Source: Mansonella perstans
Lineage: Eukaryota; Nematoda; Chromadorea; Rhabditida; Onchocercidae
DNA: 64,000 nucleotides
Reading direction: 5' to 3'
Assembly: GCA_037074765.1 (NCBI GenBank)
Contig: JBAMDO010000074.1
Span: 171,273-235,272, forward strand
Part shown: piece by piece, positions 52,423-64,000 of the stretch
Layout: every line of letters starts with the position of its first letter
How positions within the stretch are numbered: position 1 is the stretch's first letter
The notes under the pieces: model-generated
Told to the model about the DNA's origin: nothing
Databases searched by the model: none
What the model saw: only the letters and a program-made list of their open reading frames with translations
Made by a program: the position numbers and the translations under genes

Positions 52423-55400
52423 GTATAATTTGCTTTTTTTTGAAATTCAGTTTGCAAAAATTTTCTTTGTAAATAATGAATGAGTATTAATAGGAAAAGA
52501 ATTTAATTAAAAGAGATAAACGAAGAGATAGAAAATAATTATCTAATATACGTACATGCATATATACACAAGTACACACTTATAACAAATAACAATGACT
52601 TTTCTCATGTTTCGATTTGATTTATCTTTAGTTTAATCACTAATAAGAATAATATCCGTATGTTTAGAAAAAAAAAGAAAGGGAAAATAAAATAAAATGA
52701 ACTGGGCATATACTTCATGTTAAATTCAGATAATAATGGTAAAATGAAATCATTTACTCTCACTGAAATACCAATTCAATAAAGAAACCTCTCAATAATC
52801 ATAAATCAAAAGTTTATTTCTATTTTTCTTCTGCGGTAGTTTCTTTTAAAATTTTCAGTTGTACACATTAAATAATTTTAAGATATGCATACCGTAAAGT
52901 GTTTATAGCAAAAAAAAAATGAAAAAAAAAGAAAACCAACGTGAAGACTCAATTTTGAACTTAAAATAATTCAGTTTAAATACTGATTTAAAAATTACCT
53001 AATTAACTAATAAATTATTTTGCATAAGAAATGTTACTTACATATATCATTGAAAGCCTAAATTTCTTAAAAATTTATTAATGAAGCTAATTATTTATAT
53101 GAATGCATAGAGGACATAGTCTGTCCTGTTCATCGGATAAAAATGTTTGTTTTTGTAATATTTCTTATGCAATTAGCACTTTTTATGTTTGTTTTTCTTT
53201 TTCTTTTTTTTTTTTGAATTCGTTATTTTTATTTTCCTCATTTACTTTTATATCGGGCAGAACTGCAAACAGCTTTGCTCTTGCCATAAATTGCAGAATG
53301 TTTGATGATTGCAGTTGATACTAATAGATGGAAGAGATCGGTTGCAGATGAACACCTGGCAAGAGTCTAAAGCTGATGAAAATGATGAATGACTGGTAGA
53401 GGAGTTAAGTGAGGAACTTCCGATAGCGCAGATAATATGGTTTTAAAAGAAGGCGTGGATCCATTTCCCCTCTCCTTCCTCTGAAATCACCAAACTTCAT
53501 CTGCATTGATAGCATTACCATTGAGTTGGTTATCTTAACGGCTCATACAGTATACCTGCTAAGAATTTGGAATATCACGTTTAATCTTCACAAACTTTTT
53601 GTTATTGTCATTCATGGAGCAAATGGACGATGCAACGAGCACTTTCTATGCCGATTATTTCGTCGACTATGGCAAATGTCTGTTACATTTGTTTTTTCTT
53701 TCATTTTTGAAAGAATATTTTAAAAATTAATAAATAAGATTAAATCGGTTTAAGGAAAAAATCGAAATCTATCATTGATACAGGAACCTTATAATGACGA
53801 TCATAGGCTTAAAATACAGATTAAAATTAATATATCAGAAGAAATATAATCAATAAGTAAAAATAATTCTCTCAAATAATTTCATCAATAATGAGATGAA
53901 ACAAATGTTGTGAGAAGGCTAACACGAGTTTCTTTTAGTTTTTTTACTTAGTTTCTATAGTTCTCTAATTATTCGGTTTCTTGCTTAATTTAAGCCGAAT
54001 ATTTAATTAATTTTTTTTTTTAATACTCATGTTTTTCTTTTTTTTCCTAACTCACACACTTTGCATAAAAATTTCATCGTTTATAACCAACTAATTCGCT
54101 TTTTCGTCAAACGATCTAAATGTTCCTCCACCTGATCAGCTTTATTTTTAAGTGATCATAAGAGCTGATAGTTTTTTTCGATAAATGTGATGCATTCATG
54201 ACACACTTAGCTTATTTACAGTGAATAAATTTCCTTTCAATTTTTCAAATCTATGAAATTTAATTTTAACTGTGATTAATTTTCTCTTATTCATGTGAGA
54301 CAGCGAAAAAAGAAACGAATCATTTGAGAATGATTTTTCAAATTCTTTTTATCAGCCAGGAATTACGTTTTCTTGAACAATACAATTCTTAATCCATTCC
54401 TTTTTCTTCTCTGATTATAATTTCAAAATTTTCGATCATTGCGGTTTTTGATAATTAAACTGTAACAATTATCAAGCAGATGTATCCAATTCATTTGGAT
54501 CTGTCAGTAATGTCACAGAAAACTAAATTTGCAGATGTAAATAATCACCAATGATAATGAGAGGAAACCATTGTAAATAACATCAATTCATAGAGAAAGC
54601 ACTTGAATTAAGTCAATGTCAGCAATCCAAAAGACCGTTTTAACATGTTCTCTCCGAAAAGTGACAACTTTTTTTTGCGATATTTTATGCTGAAAATGAT
54701 TTCAAATTGTTGAGTTGAATATAGATGGAAATTATCAATGATCAGATACGACTAAAATTTAGAATCTTGAAAAGTGATAAATAATTCGGATATGATTTAA
54801 GTTTATTAGAAAAAAAATTTCTTGTACAAAAGTTGTGAAAGAATGTAAAGAGGCAAACAGGAATGAACTGAACACTAAATGTAGGACTTTTTAATGAAAT
54901 AGAGTAGATGATAAATCAGACAAATGATCAGTCTATCATATTGCCAGGATTGTAAACTAATATCCTAGTAAAATTACACTAGGTCAATTAGATACTGAAA
55001 ATTCTTACATATTAATAGTTACACTGATATGCTATGATGTGATGCGATATTAGTAAACTGAAAAAGTATCTTGCAGAAAAAGTTCAAATACAACAAATCT
55101 AAAACTGCAAAAGCGTTGCTTACAATTCTCAAAGGATTAAATGGCAAAGGAATAGAGGGAAGAAAAAAAAAGGGTAGAGAAAACATCGATAATACTAAAT
55201 GTAAATGATTCATGTACAGGATACAACTATACTGAAAGAGTATCATGATCAGTTGTACTGCGTTCTACATTTATGGTATTTCAATAGACTGTTAATATAT
55301 TTCAGGTTTAATATCATATAATCTTATTCTTATTTCGTCCTAAAAATAGTTGACAGAAGGAGAGAGAGGAGGAAGATAGAATAACCAAATACAGTTACTA

Positions 55401-55806
55401 AGTATCATTTCCACGGTAAAATGACCCTTAAATTTTTTTCCTTTTTCTTTTTTCTTATCCCGATCAACTTTTAATTTAATAGCAGGAAAAAATTTTACAA
55501 TATAATTAAGTCTCATCGATTGTAATACTATGATTATCTGAAAATATCAAATATTTGAGATGGTTTCAATATTATATGTAATATATGTAAATTGATATGA
55601 AAGTGGGCTACTGGACGTGGGATGAATGATCGCCACCGCCCACCTATATATGCTACATTTTGTATTCTACGGCATCAACATTCATTTAAATTTGGCCATC
55701 AATTGAAATGATTCAACCGGGAGGCTAACCCCTTTCAAGTACTAGTATCATGAAGTAGGAGCAGGAAGAAGATGAGGAAGGCAAAGCGGTAATGAAATGG
55801 GAGAGA

Positions 55807-55830
55807 GGGGGAGGGGGAGGGGGAAGAGGG
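55807..55830 (+). other. G-quadruplex-forming motif
   Basis: Three runs of five G separated by single A residues, then AAGA and a GGG run: four G-tracts with loops of 1, 1 and 4 bases, the classic G4 pattern. It is striking in DNA this AT-rich, and sits in a purine-rich block (55740-55840). Confidence 0.85.
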
Positions 55831-58049
55831 AGGAAGTTAGAAGAGATTGTCGTATTATCCTTCCCATTTTTACATTCCCAAGGTCTCATTTCTCCACAGT
55901 CCCCGCGCTCATCTCATCTTCTTTCCACTTTTACCCCGCTTTCCATCCTATTCAGATGTCTCAATTATCCTACAATTGAAATTTCAAACCTTTTCAATTT
56001 CCTCCCGCATGAAGAATAATCATTTGTCGCATGTGACAAAAGAAATTCATTTTCATATTTGCCTCAGTAATCAACTTTTTTCTTATTAACAATTCGTGAA
56101 GTTATTATTATTTGTTGTCAATATTTTTTTGTACAAAATTTTCGATATTTTGCAAATTTTATTTTGAAATTGCAATGTTTTTGCATTCTCCGAAAAAATT
56201 AATGAAAAAGATTTTTTCCCATTTGAAAAACTTATGAGCACATTGATGTCAAAGTCCCATTAAGTAATTAGTATTTGTATTGACTACAATTATTGCAGTT
56301 GACATGATTTGATGTATTCTTTAGGAAAAAATACTATTCTGAGATGTTTTATATATTCCTCAAAAAATCTAGTACTTTAATATTATATAGGTTATTCTTT
56401 TCTTGGAAATTACTTCGAATAATTTCAATGATTTTCATAAATTAACTAATTATATTCTTATTGTTATTGCAGTCATTTGTAATGAGTGAATTAAGAAACT
56501 GTAGATTAAAATTTACTTTTGGCGATTTTAACCGGAACATCCAATGAAAGTATTTACTTCTTTACAGTAAAAACATTTAATTCCAATAACCTTATTTCGA
56601 ACTTTTGATCTTTAAAAACAGACAGTAAGTAGTTCCAGCTTTACCTAACAAAATTTGACATTTTTAATTAGCTAAAAAATTGTTGCTCAAAGTAAACAAT
56701 GCAAAATCCTGGCCAATACATTAGGATTAAGATATTTCGAAAAATTTATAATCTTTTTCATCCCACTAATCTACCAATGTCATTATCTTTTTCAACTTTC
56801 ATGCTGATCAAAAGATAAAAAATTTTCATGAATTTTTTCCTCAATTTTAATTTTAACTGAAGCTAATTTAAATTTCGGAATCTCATCTTTTCATAGCTTA
56901 GTAAGAAATTCCATCCAGAATTTGCCTTTATCTAGGGAAAGCAAATAATCATTACGATACTTGCTGGGCAAACAAAAACTCGATTTGCCGGCAATGACAG
57001 AAATATCTTCCACTGCTTGACGAGAAAGAGGTAGCAGAATTGGAATAAAGTTTGGGATAAGTTAGAATAAATCTTTTTTGGTTAGAATAATAAAGCTAGT
57101 ATTTTATAGATCTTTTCCTATTCCGGTCCTCCGTTCCTTTTTTAGCGTTTCTCACTTACACGTGTTTAAATCATATTATTTTCATAATATCTACAAAATA
57201 GTAATATCACTTTATTATTTTTCATTTTCCGTATGCTGTCATTTGTAATTGACGACTATAATCGATCAGCTATTTTGAAGCTATACTGAGATTATCATCA
57301 TTATTAAGGACATTCGGCTGCTAGGAAATATACGTTTAAGGATCCGTTATCAGCAATTATTATTAGAATTGTAAGAAATTCGGAAAAGATTGAATGGAGA
57401 TTTGTAGTGTTTTATACCTGGAAAAAAGTGTTCGCAGATATCCGAATTTCACGTTTGCATTATTTCTTGGCAAAATTTAAGATTTTTTCGATAAAAGTTA
57501 TCACGTAAATGAAACATGTTGTGTCACCATGAGACAAGAGTAAATTAATCAACTAATTACTATTCAAAAGTTTTTCATGCAGCATTTTTTACACATTTCT
57601 TTTGGAAAAATAGGAAGCGAGAATAGGACGATTAACTAATTACGATATGACAGATTAAAAGTGTCGCCTAATTAAAATTATCCGTTGTTGTTGAAATATT
57701 AGGGTTATTTCCAAAAATTATTTTTCAAATTTTTCAAATTTGCAGATTAGAAGTATTTTCCATTTAAAATTACATTTGAGTTTAGAACACGTAGTAGAAA
57801 TCTTCGATAGACTCTGAATTAATAGTATTAATACTTAGCACCTCATTGATTAACGGTGTTTTTGAATTATGGCAGTAATTGTTTTTCTGTTATTGCTATC
57901 GAAATTCTTTTTTCTATTTTAATTTCGTTTTTTTTTTGAGCTTATGATATCTTTATTAGCATCAGTAATGCGTAATAGTGGTGAATTATTTTAAGTTACT
58001 TAAGATGATAAGCGCTTCAAGGTTCTTTTCCTTATCGGTGCCCAAATCT

Positions 58050-58072
58050 GGGTATCATGAATGATGATACCC
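58050..58072 (+). repeat. perfect short inverted repeat
   Basis: GGGTATCAT and its exact complement ATGATACCC are separated by five bases (GAATG), forming a 9-bp stem hairpin. Function unknown; too short for a typical miRNA precursor. Confidence 0.8.
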
Positions 58073-58220
58073 GACACGCATAATGATTGTACAGGTAAAT
58101 TAACAGCGATAAGATCAAGTCAAGTGTTGGCTGACCGGATATGGCGTAAAAGATATGGGAAAATTGGGGAAAGGATGAAGAGGAAGGGACGGGAACATAT
58201 GTGAACAGCTGTTGCTGGTA

Positions 58221-58341
58221 ATTGTAGTAGTAGGAGTATTTACAGTAGCCGTAGTATTAGAAGTAGTAGTTTAGCAATTTCAATAGCAGCTGTGTAGTTG
58301 TAGTTGTAGTAGTTGTGGTTGTAGTTGTAGTTGGTAGTAGT
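58221..58341 (+). repeat. degenerate trinucleotide run (GTA/TTG/TAG)
   Basis: Purely low-complexity GTAGTTGTAGTAG-like sequence for about 120 bases, reading TAG/GTA/TTG triplets. Confidence 0.85.
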
Positions 58342-58674
58342 GAAGGGACGGAGGATATAAGCAGAAGTCGGAAATGCAAAGATATTTGATGGCCATCAGC
58401 AGTAGTCATACACGCCCGAAATAATGATTCTCATCCCGTGTCCACATCGTGGATGGGTTGACTGGTTGGTTTATTTGAGATTGCTGACTGAGATATTTTC
58501 TGAGTCTTCTATCTTCCTTCTCCAATTTTGGAACCTTCATTCCATCATTATTTCCCTCTTCATCCTCTCTGTTCCATACCCCGCTTCTCTCACCCCGCGT
58601 ATTTGCCCTTTCTTGACCATATGCATGCTAATTTTGAACCACTATTTCAAATCCAAATAACTACTTGACAATGC

Positions 58675-58733
58675 CACACACGCATATACGCACACATATA
58701 ACACATACACATATACACAAACACACACATACA
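58675..58733 (+). repeat. CA/TA-rich microsatellite-like run
   Basis: Imperfect ACACAC/ATACAC repeats over about 60 bases. Confidence 0.85.
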
Positions 58734-61633
58734 GCATTCTTATCAGCAGCAATCCTAATCACCTACAGTCACCAAGACTATTCGATTATTCAGTACCATA
58801 AATTTCGTATTTACTAATTGCATGCGCTATTGTATGCTGCATGCTGCCATTGCTAAATGCAAGCCATTCGATAGTTCATAAATATATGTCCATTTTTTGA
58901 TTAAAAGCATTCATTCGTCTTATTTTTGAATCAAAAATTAAATTTTTGCTGGGCACCGATATTTGATAATTATTGTGAGATGATATTCCACATAACGTTT
59001 TTACATTTTTCATCCCCTTTATTGCTAGTCCATTTAAGTAACTTATTGATTAACTTCTTACTGAAGTACTATTTCCGATCGGCAAATAAAATGCTGAATT
59101 TTCAATTCGTTTTCTACCACTGCTGGTATTTCTACCAGTTCATGAATAATCAGCTGTCTTAATTCAATTCTTGCTAATTTACTGGTCAATTAGTTCATGC
59201 TATCGTTACGAAAGCTTTTCCTGGGAAAAAACTTTATGTTTCTTTTTTTTTATACTTCGCTTGACATTTTCATAATTTTGAGAAATAAAAGAAAGGAAAG
59301 ATCCTTTTTATGGCTTATTTCTACTTTCAAAAAAGTAGTACAGAGTAGTGTAATAGAGAACTGGGAAGGAAATAATGTCAATGTTGAAGATGAGTCATGA
59401 AATCTGATTGTTTGAGACAATTTATAAAAATACAACAAGACAAGTGACATAGTTAGAATTATGGAGCGATTTAACCCCATGGTTCATTCAGTTTTGTCCA
59501 TAATTGGTCATCCTTATTTCACTTCCTTCTATTCTTTTGGACATATTTTGAGCCCATCGAGTCAAAAATTACCATACCTTCATTGAGAAAATGACTTATT
59601 CCTTGATCCTTAAAATGATGAATACCAATGATGAAAAATGACATAAAATTCTATTCCAAAAATATAATGAAAAATAGATTTTGAAAATTCAAATATTTGT
59701 CTAAACAGTTTAATTGATGAAATCGTGATAAATATTTCAATTCTTTCATTGCAATTTCGATTGATGATCAGATGATCTTAGTCGTCCATTATAAGTAAAA
59801 CATATCAAATGATTGTTGATTCTTCATTACATTTATAATCCGATTGTATGTTTAATCCGCATTATTACTAATAACACTGCACTTCATTAGAGCTATTAAG
59901 CGCAGTTACGCCAATTGTTTACTCCAGCAAATTTTGCAAAAGAAATTGAAATTCAGTTTTGAAATAAATTGATCCCCTACTACATTTAATTGTAAAGCAA
60001 AAACGTATGAAAAGTGAGAAATAAAGTCACAAAGAAAAGAAAAAGTGGGACTACAGCTATTGAAAGTTTGATTCAGTAGAGTGAAACATAATTATAAAAA
60101 GATATGCATAATTTTCATACTTTAAAACTTCATTGAGTCATTTCATAGATGGATTTTTTAAATAAGTGGAGGAACAACCGTTGAGGCGTATAATATCACG
60201 CTTTAGAATCTCAATTTTTAGTCATTTTAATTGCAAAAATTACATACACTTTCCAAATCGCTGATAATTTTTGAATCATCGCTTCCATTTCCGTCTCATT
60301 CCACCTATGCGCCAATTTTTCCTCCTCATTGTTATTCATTAGCCTTATCCTAAAATGAAGAAGCCAAGTGATTATAAATCTTCAGGCTTTATCATATCTC
60401 TCGTTCTTCCCGTTCAGTTTGTCCATAACATTTTCTCTGCCTTCTATCCCTTTAAAAACTTCCATCCATTAAAATTTTTGAAATGTTCAAATGGACTTGA
60501 ATTTTTTTCTTTTTTAATCGTTATATGGATTTTGCATCATAAATAAAAAAAGCAGTTGAGTTTCAAACTGTGTAATTTAGATTTCCAACCAAATTTACTC
60601 GAAACAGTTTCTAGATATTACCCGGAAATCTGAAAACTCTCTTATTCGTAGTAAAATTGAAAATTAAAATTTTGAAATGGAATTAATTATTAGAAGAAAA
60701 AAATGTTGAATTAGTCGTTAAAAGACTTTTAATTAACTAATATGAAACTGAAAATTTATACTAATAAAATATGTACTGCGCTCAATTTTTTACCGCTTCT
60801 AGTTTGAGCATTTTTATCTCGGATCATTTTCATTATCCAATAAGTCATTAATAAAGTGGATGAGTGCAGTGGAATAACTATATATTATTTTACATAACTA
60901 TATATTATGCTTATTATTTGATATATATTATTTGAATAACTATATATTATTTTATATATTATTATTATTATCTGTTTTCCTATTTTGGTTTCAGTTTTAA
61001 GCGTATCAGATTTATTCAGTTGAGTTTTTTAAATTCAGTTACGACATTTGTACTTTGAAATTCATTTTACCATAGTCAATTTGAAAGTCTTGTGGCATTT
61101 CACTGATTAGCAACTGCTATTAGGTGTGAATATTAATCACTAATTAATAAATGCATTGCACTGAATGATGCAAAGGTTGGCATCCTGAGTATTACTAATC
61201 ATGAGATTGTTGTCCATTATTGGATTATGGAATGTATATGATATCTGATCGTTTCTGGTATATTTCTACCAATATTTTTGCAAATTCTTAAATTGTTTTT
61301 AGGTTATTTTTATTTTTTAGCATGGATTTAAAGCCTTTATCACTTCTAAAATTTGTATTCATATCGGAAACTTAACATTCGTTCCATTTTATTTCACTTC
61401 TCAATCATTTATCACTTATTTGTGTTTCTTAAAAAACCAATAAATACTGGCATTTAATTTTCTTTCTGTTTATTTGTTTACCAATTCTATACTTTTCAAA
61501 ATTCTTAAGAGCATCGCAAAACACTGAATTTTTCTAATAAGAAAAACTTAAAACTTTGGTGAATTTCGGAAGGACAGAATGGCCATTATATGGATAGAAG
61601 CGCAATTGTTGCCATATATTTGTGAATATTGAG

Positions 61634-61786
61634 CGGAAATAATTTTGATGACATACATCGGGGTATCTATGAATTTCAATTATTCATCCAAAAAGAAAAT
61701 GATGTGGAAGAAGAATTCGTTTCCTCTGTATCGTCTTCTACAATATCACTCGAATCGTTTCCGTGCAGCATCATTGATGACGCTTC
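61634..61786. other. coding-like island open on both strands
   Basis: Plus strand: open from GAG|CGG to a good donor TTC|GTAAGA at 61786, reading GNNFDDIHRGIYEFQ and an acidic-serine stretch (VEEEFVSSVSSS). Minus strand: an ATG at 61770 opens MMLHGNDSSDIVEDDTEE and stops near 61676. Either could be an exon. The plus version cannot splice in frame to the next unc-5 exon (phase 2 against the needed phase 1). I cannot decide, and no family is recognised. Confidence 0.25.
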
Positions 61787-62033
61787 GTAAGACTTACGAA
61801 CACGCAAAAGAGATGTTATTGTAGTTCCTTCTTTCATAAGTTGCCGTTGATATTAATAATGATTATTGTCATCTGATAACATGCTGTTACATCGCCATCA
61901 GTCAGTCATTACTGTTGTTATAAATGATATTATCATCAGATGTCGTATAAGATTAATTTCAGTTACCAATTCGCATTATAAATTATCACTCATTTTGCAT
62001 ATCGTCCTAATTTGATCCTATACCCCAATTGTT

Positions 62034-62093
62034 CATTTTTTTTTTTGCTCCTTCACTCTCTCTCTCCGTTTCTCTTTCCTCTTCTGTTCTTTT
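62034..62093 (+). other. polypyrimidine tract
   Basis: About 60 bases of nearly pure T/C (TTTTTT, CTCTCTCTCTCC, TTTCTCTTTCC). Could be part of an outron or promoter of unc-5, or simple low complexity. Confidence 0.6.
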
Positions 62094-62665
62094 GCGGCAA
62101 ATTTAGTTTTCGCTCAACTAAAAGGAAAAACCGATTTTTGGCTTTGATATTTGAAACCAAAACCCCAAAACGATAGGAGGCAACAATGGCACGGGCGGTA
62201 TTATCAGAAGACAGGAAAGCAGTTGCCGATGCGACAGTCCTTCACACTTTCCACCAGAAAATAACTGTTCCTTTTTTATGCCCTTTGCTAAATGCCATTT
62301 GCTTCATTCAACCGATTTCCCTTTTTCTTCCTCTTTTTTAAAATTTTTGTTTACTTATTAATATTTATAACGCACTGAATAGCTATTTTAATTTATTTTT
62401 TACTTTTTGTAATTAATGTGTATTAATCATGTTTCTTCTGCTGTTATCTATTTACTTTTTGATAATTTTTTATTATTCGGTTTTTTGCTTTCTTTAAATC
62501 ATATTATCGTAGATTTAATAATTAGATAAGATTTTGCGAGAGAAATGAATTTTCAATATTATTGATAAGGACAAACTTATCAAAATATGCAAAACAATTG
62601 TACAATAACAAAACGTTAAAGATAAAATTGGTCCAAATTTTTCGCAAACTTTTGAAGTTTTACAG

Positions 62666-63271
62666 TGATGGATGAAATCGCACTGATTGAATCACCTCAA
62701 TCCACGTATATAACCCGATCACGGAATGCGACATTGACGTGTCGAGCTCTTAATGCCAAACGAATACGTTTTAAATGTAATGGACATTGGGTATGTTTTA
62801 TGCAAATTAAAATAAACAAACATTGGGAAACGAAAATTATAACGATAAAATTTCTCTAGAATTTAATCTTTTTTTAAATCAGATTTAAGTTATTTAAAAT
62901 CTGTCGAAATTATCCTAAGCATTTTTCCGTTTATTTTATGTACACTGCACCATCCTATATAATGACATAGCATCACTTTCTCTTATGGATAAGTGTTTTG
63001 AAAAAGAAAACTGACCGATTGCTCTGTGTAATTAGGTTATTTTATTTGATTCATTCAAAACTGAACTTTTATTATTAGCTGGACGATTCACGCCATAATG
63101 TTTCGCAAGGAACAGATGTGGCAACCCATTTACCCTTCCATAAGGCAACCGTTGAAATTGATCGTCAGGAATTAAATGTTCATACCGGTGATTTCACTTG
63201 TCAGTGTTATGCTTCCACTGATTCTGACGTACAAGTGGTCCGTTCCGAATCAGCACGTGTCCGTATTGCAT
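62666..63271 (+). CDS. unc-5: netrin receptor UNC-5, first Ig-domain exons, partial
   Basis: Two exons, 62666-62790 and 63079-63271, join at TGG|CTG. They encode SPQSTYITRSRNATLTC, then RIRFKCNGHW, then GDFTCQCYAS and SARVRIA. The FKCNG-W motif after the first Ig cysteine and the TCQC pair with a closing ARVRIA strand are hallmarks of the first immunoglobulin domain of UNC-5. UNC-5 is a single-pass membrane receptor that steers axons and cells away from UNC-6/netrin. The upstream exon must end in phase 1; the signal peptide exon is not found. The second exon ends GCA T|GTGAGT, so the gene continues beyond 64000. An ATG two bases into the first exon is not taken as the start, because the exon follows a clear TTTTACAG acceptor and a secretory leader is required. 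Confidence 0.85.
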
Positions 63272-64000
63272 GTGAGTGAAACATTATCCTCTTAATCTGC
63301 TCTTTATCATTTCCAGTATTTCAGGCCATTAATTTAATCAATTTCCATTCTGGAAACTGGTTGGAAATCCTTTTACCTTATAACAATTGAAGCATTTTAA
63401 TGAAATTAATTAAATTAGTGAAATTATAAATAAAAATAGAAGTTGCATTTTGCTATTTCCTTTACTATTACTACTGTAGTATTCATCTTTCTTCCTGCAT
63501 TTCTTGTCCGGTTTTTCATATTTTAAAACAAATTTTAAATACATTAATTTCTATATCTTAGTTTGTTTCGAAAAATTTTTTTAAGATTGAAATCTGTTTC
63601 ATTTCCAGAACAGAATTTTAGAAGATTTAAATCAAATTTCAATGCAAAAAGGAAAAAGAAAAATATCCATTCTTGCCAGGAATAAGAAGTATCCTTTTGA
63701 TAAGAATTAAACATTATTAAACTGTATCGAAAATTTATTTCCAAATTTTTTATTTTTATTTTTTGCAATGATTCCGTTCTCTAGGTGGAAAATTAAAAGG
63801 AGTTAGTATGCTATTAAATTTTAAATTTCCAAATATTGAAAAAGTGTTGAAAATTTCTGGGTAATGGAAATATATTGGAAAATGATGATATTACGGTGGA
63901 TAATAATAATGATGATCATTTTGGATTACTAGTCTTCACAGATAAGGTGTATTATCAAGCTCAATTAAGCATTATTAACTAAGGTTACTTAAGCACTTTT
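63272..64000 (+). other. unc-5 intron, open at the window edge
   Basis: The sequence after GTGAGT at 63272 is AT-rich intron with no further exon recognised before the window ends. Confidence 0.6.

Larger units (their letters stand above)
50042..62665. other. gene desert upstream of unc-5
   Basis: About 12.6 kb of AT-rich sequence without a recognised gene. Contents worth naming: an (AT)n run near 52.39-52.42 kb, a G-quadruplex motif at 55807-55830, a hairpin at 58050-58072, a GTAGTT/TTGTAG-rich run at 58221-58341, a CA/TA run at 58675-58733, a both-strand-open island at 61634-61786 and a polypyrimidine tract at 62034-62093. It very likely holds the promoter and first exons of unc-5, since a signal-peptide exon must exist, but I could not identify them. 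Confidence 0.55.

Noticed and set aside
53250..53305. Cys-rich GQNCKQLCSCHKLQ reading, EGF-like in appearance
   Set aside because: Only about 17 codons, no clean acceptor upstream, stop directly after; no second repeat. Probably chance.
62186..62338. 50-codon ORF MARAVLSEDRKAVADATVLH just before unc-5
   Set aside because: No donor that gives the phase needed by the unc-5 exon, and the N-terminus is not a signal peptide.

Overview
The window is nuclear DNA of a nematode, most likely a filarial worm. It is AT-rich, its genes are broken up by many short introns with (T)nCAG/TTTTAG acceptors, and it carries a cuticle collagen and fem-1, both nematode-type. No bacterial features, rRNA genes or tRNA genes were recognised. 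Gene names rest on family sequence patterns recalled from knowledge, and gene models were built by hand from splice sites and reading-frame phase.

Left end (1-5.5 kb): a 5'-truncated mRNA-decapping factor DCP1 (+); a previously inconspicuous three-exon gene for about 104 residues (+), whose last coding exon overlaps the antisense last exon of TIM21, the mitochondrial import subunit (-); and a small intron-less ORF of unknown function (+), divergent from TIM21 and followed by two poly(A) signals. From 5.5 to 26.6 kb a single giant minus-strand gene encodes the HECT ubiquitin ligase HUWE1/EEL-1, complete from start codon to stop, with UBA, WWE, ubiquitin-binding-motif and HECT regions.

Middle (26.6-38.2 kb): a 2 kb divergent spacer ends in a 14-copy 24-bp minisatellite lying just upstream of ECSIT (+, 370 aa, mitochondrial complex I assembly/Toll signalling factor). 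A 4.5 kb gene-poor stretch with one orphan exon-like segment follows, then a complete cuticle collagen gene (+, 286 aa) with a TATA box.

Right part (39.4-64 kb): an unprocessed, clearly dead copy of the CaM-kinase I gene cmk-1 (+) with frameshifts, stops and ruined splice sites; an intact 12-exon fem-1 (-, 612 aa, ankyrin-repeat substrate receptor in sex determination); a ~12.6 kb gene desert with low-complexity DNA, a G-quadruplex motif and a few coding-like islands; and the first immunoglobulin domain of the netrin receptor UNC-5 (+), running off the right edge.

The genes do not form one pathway. They are a typical mix of housekeeping genes (decapping, import, ubiquitin, complex I assembly) and developmental genes (collagen, fem-1, unc-5). 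The points most worth a second look are the decayed cmk-1 copy, the minisatellite in which each unit carries a splice-acceptor-like motif followed by ATG, and the small overlapping gene at 2.9-3.4 kb.
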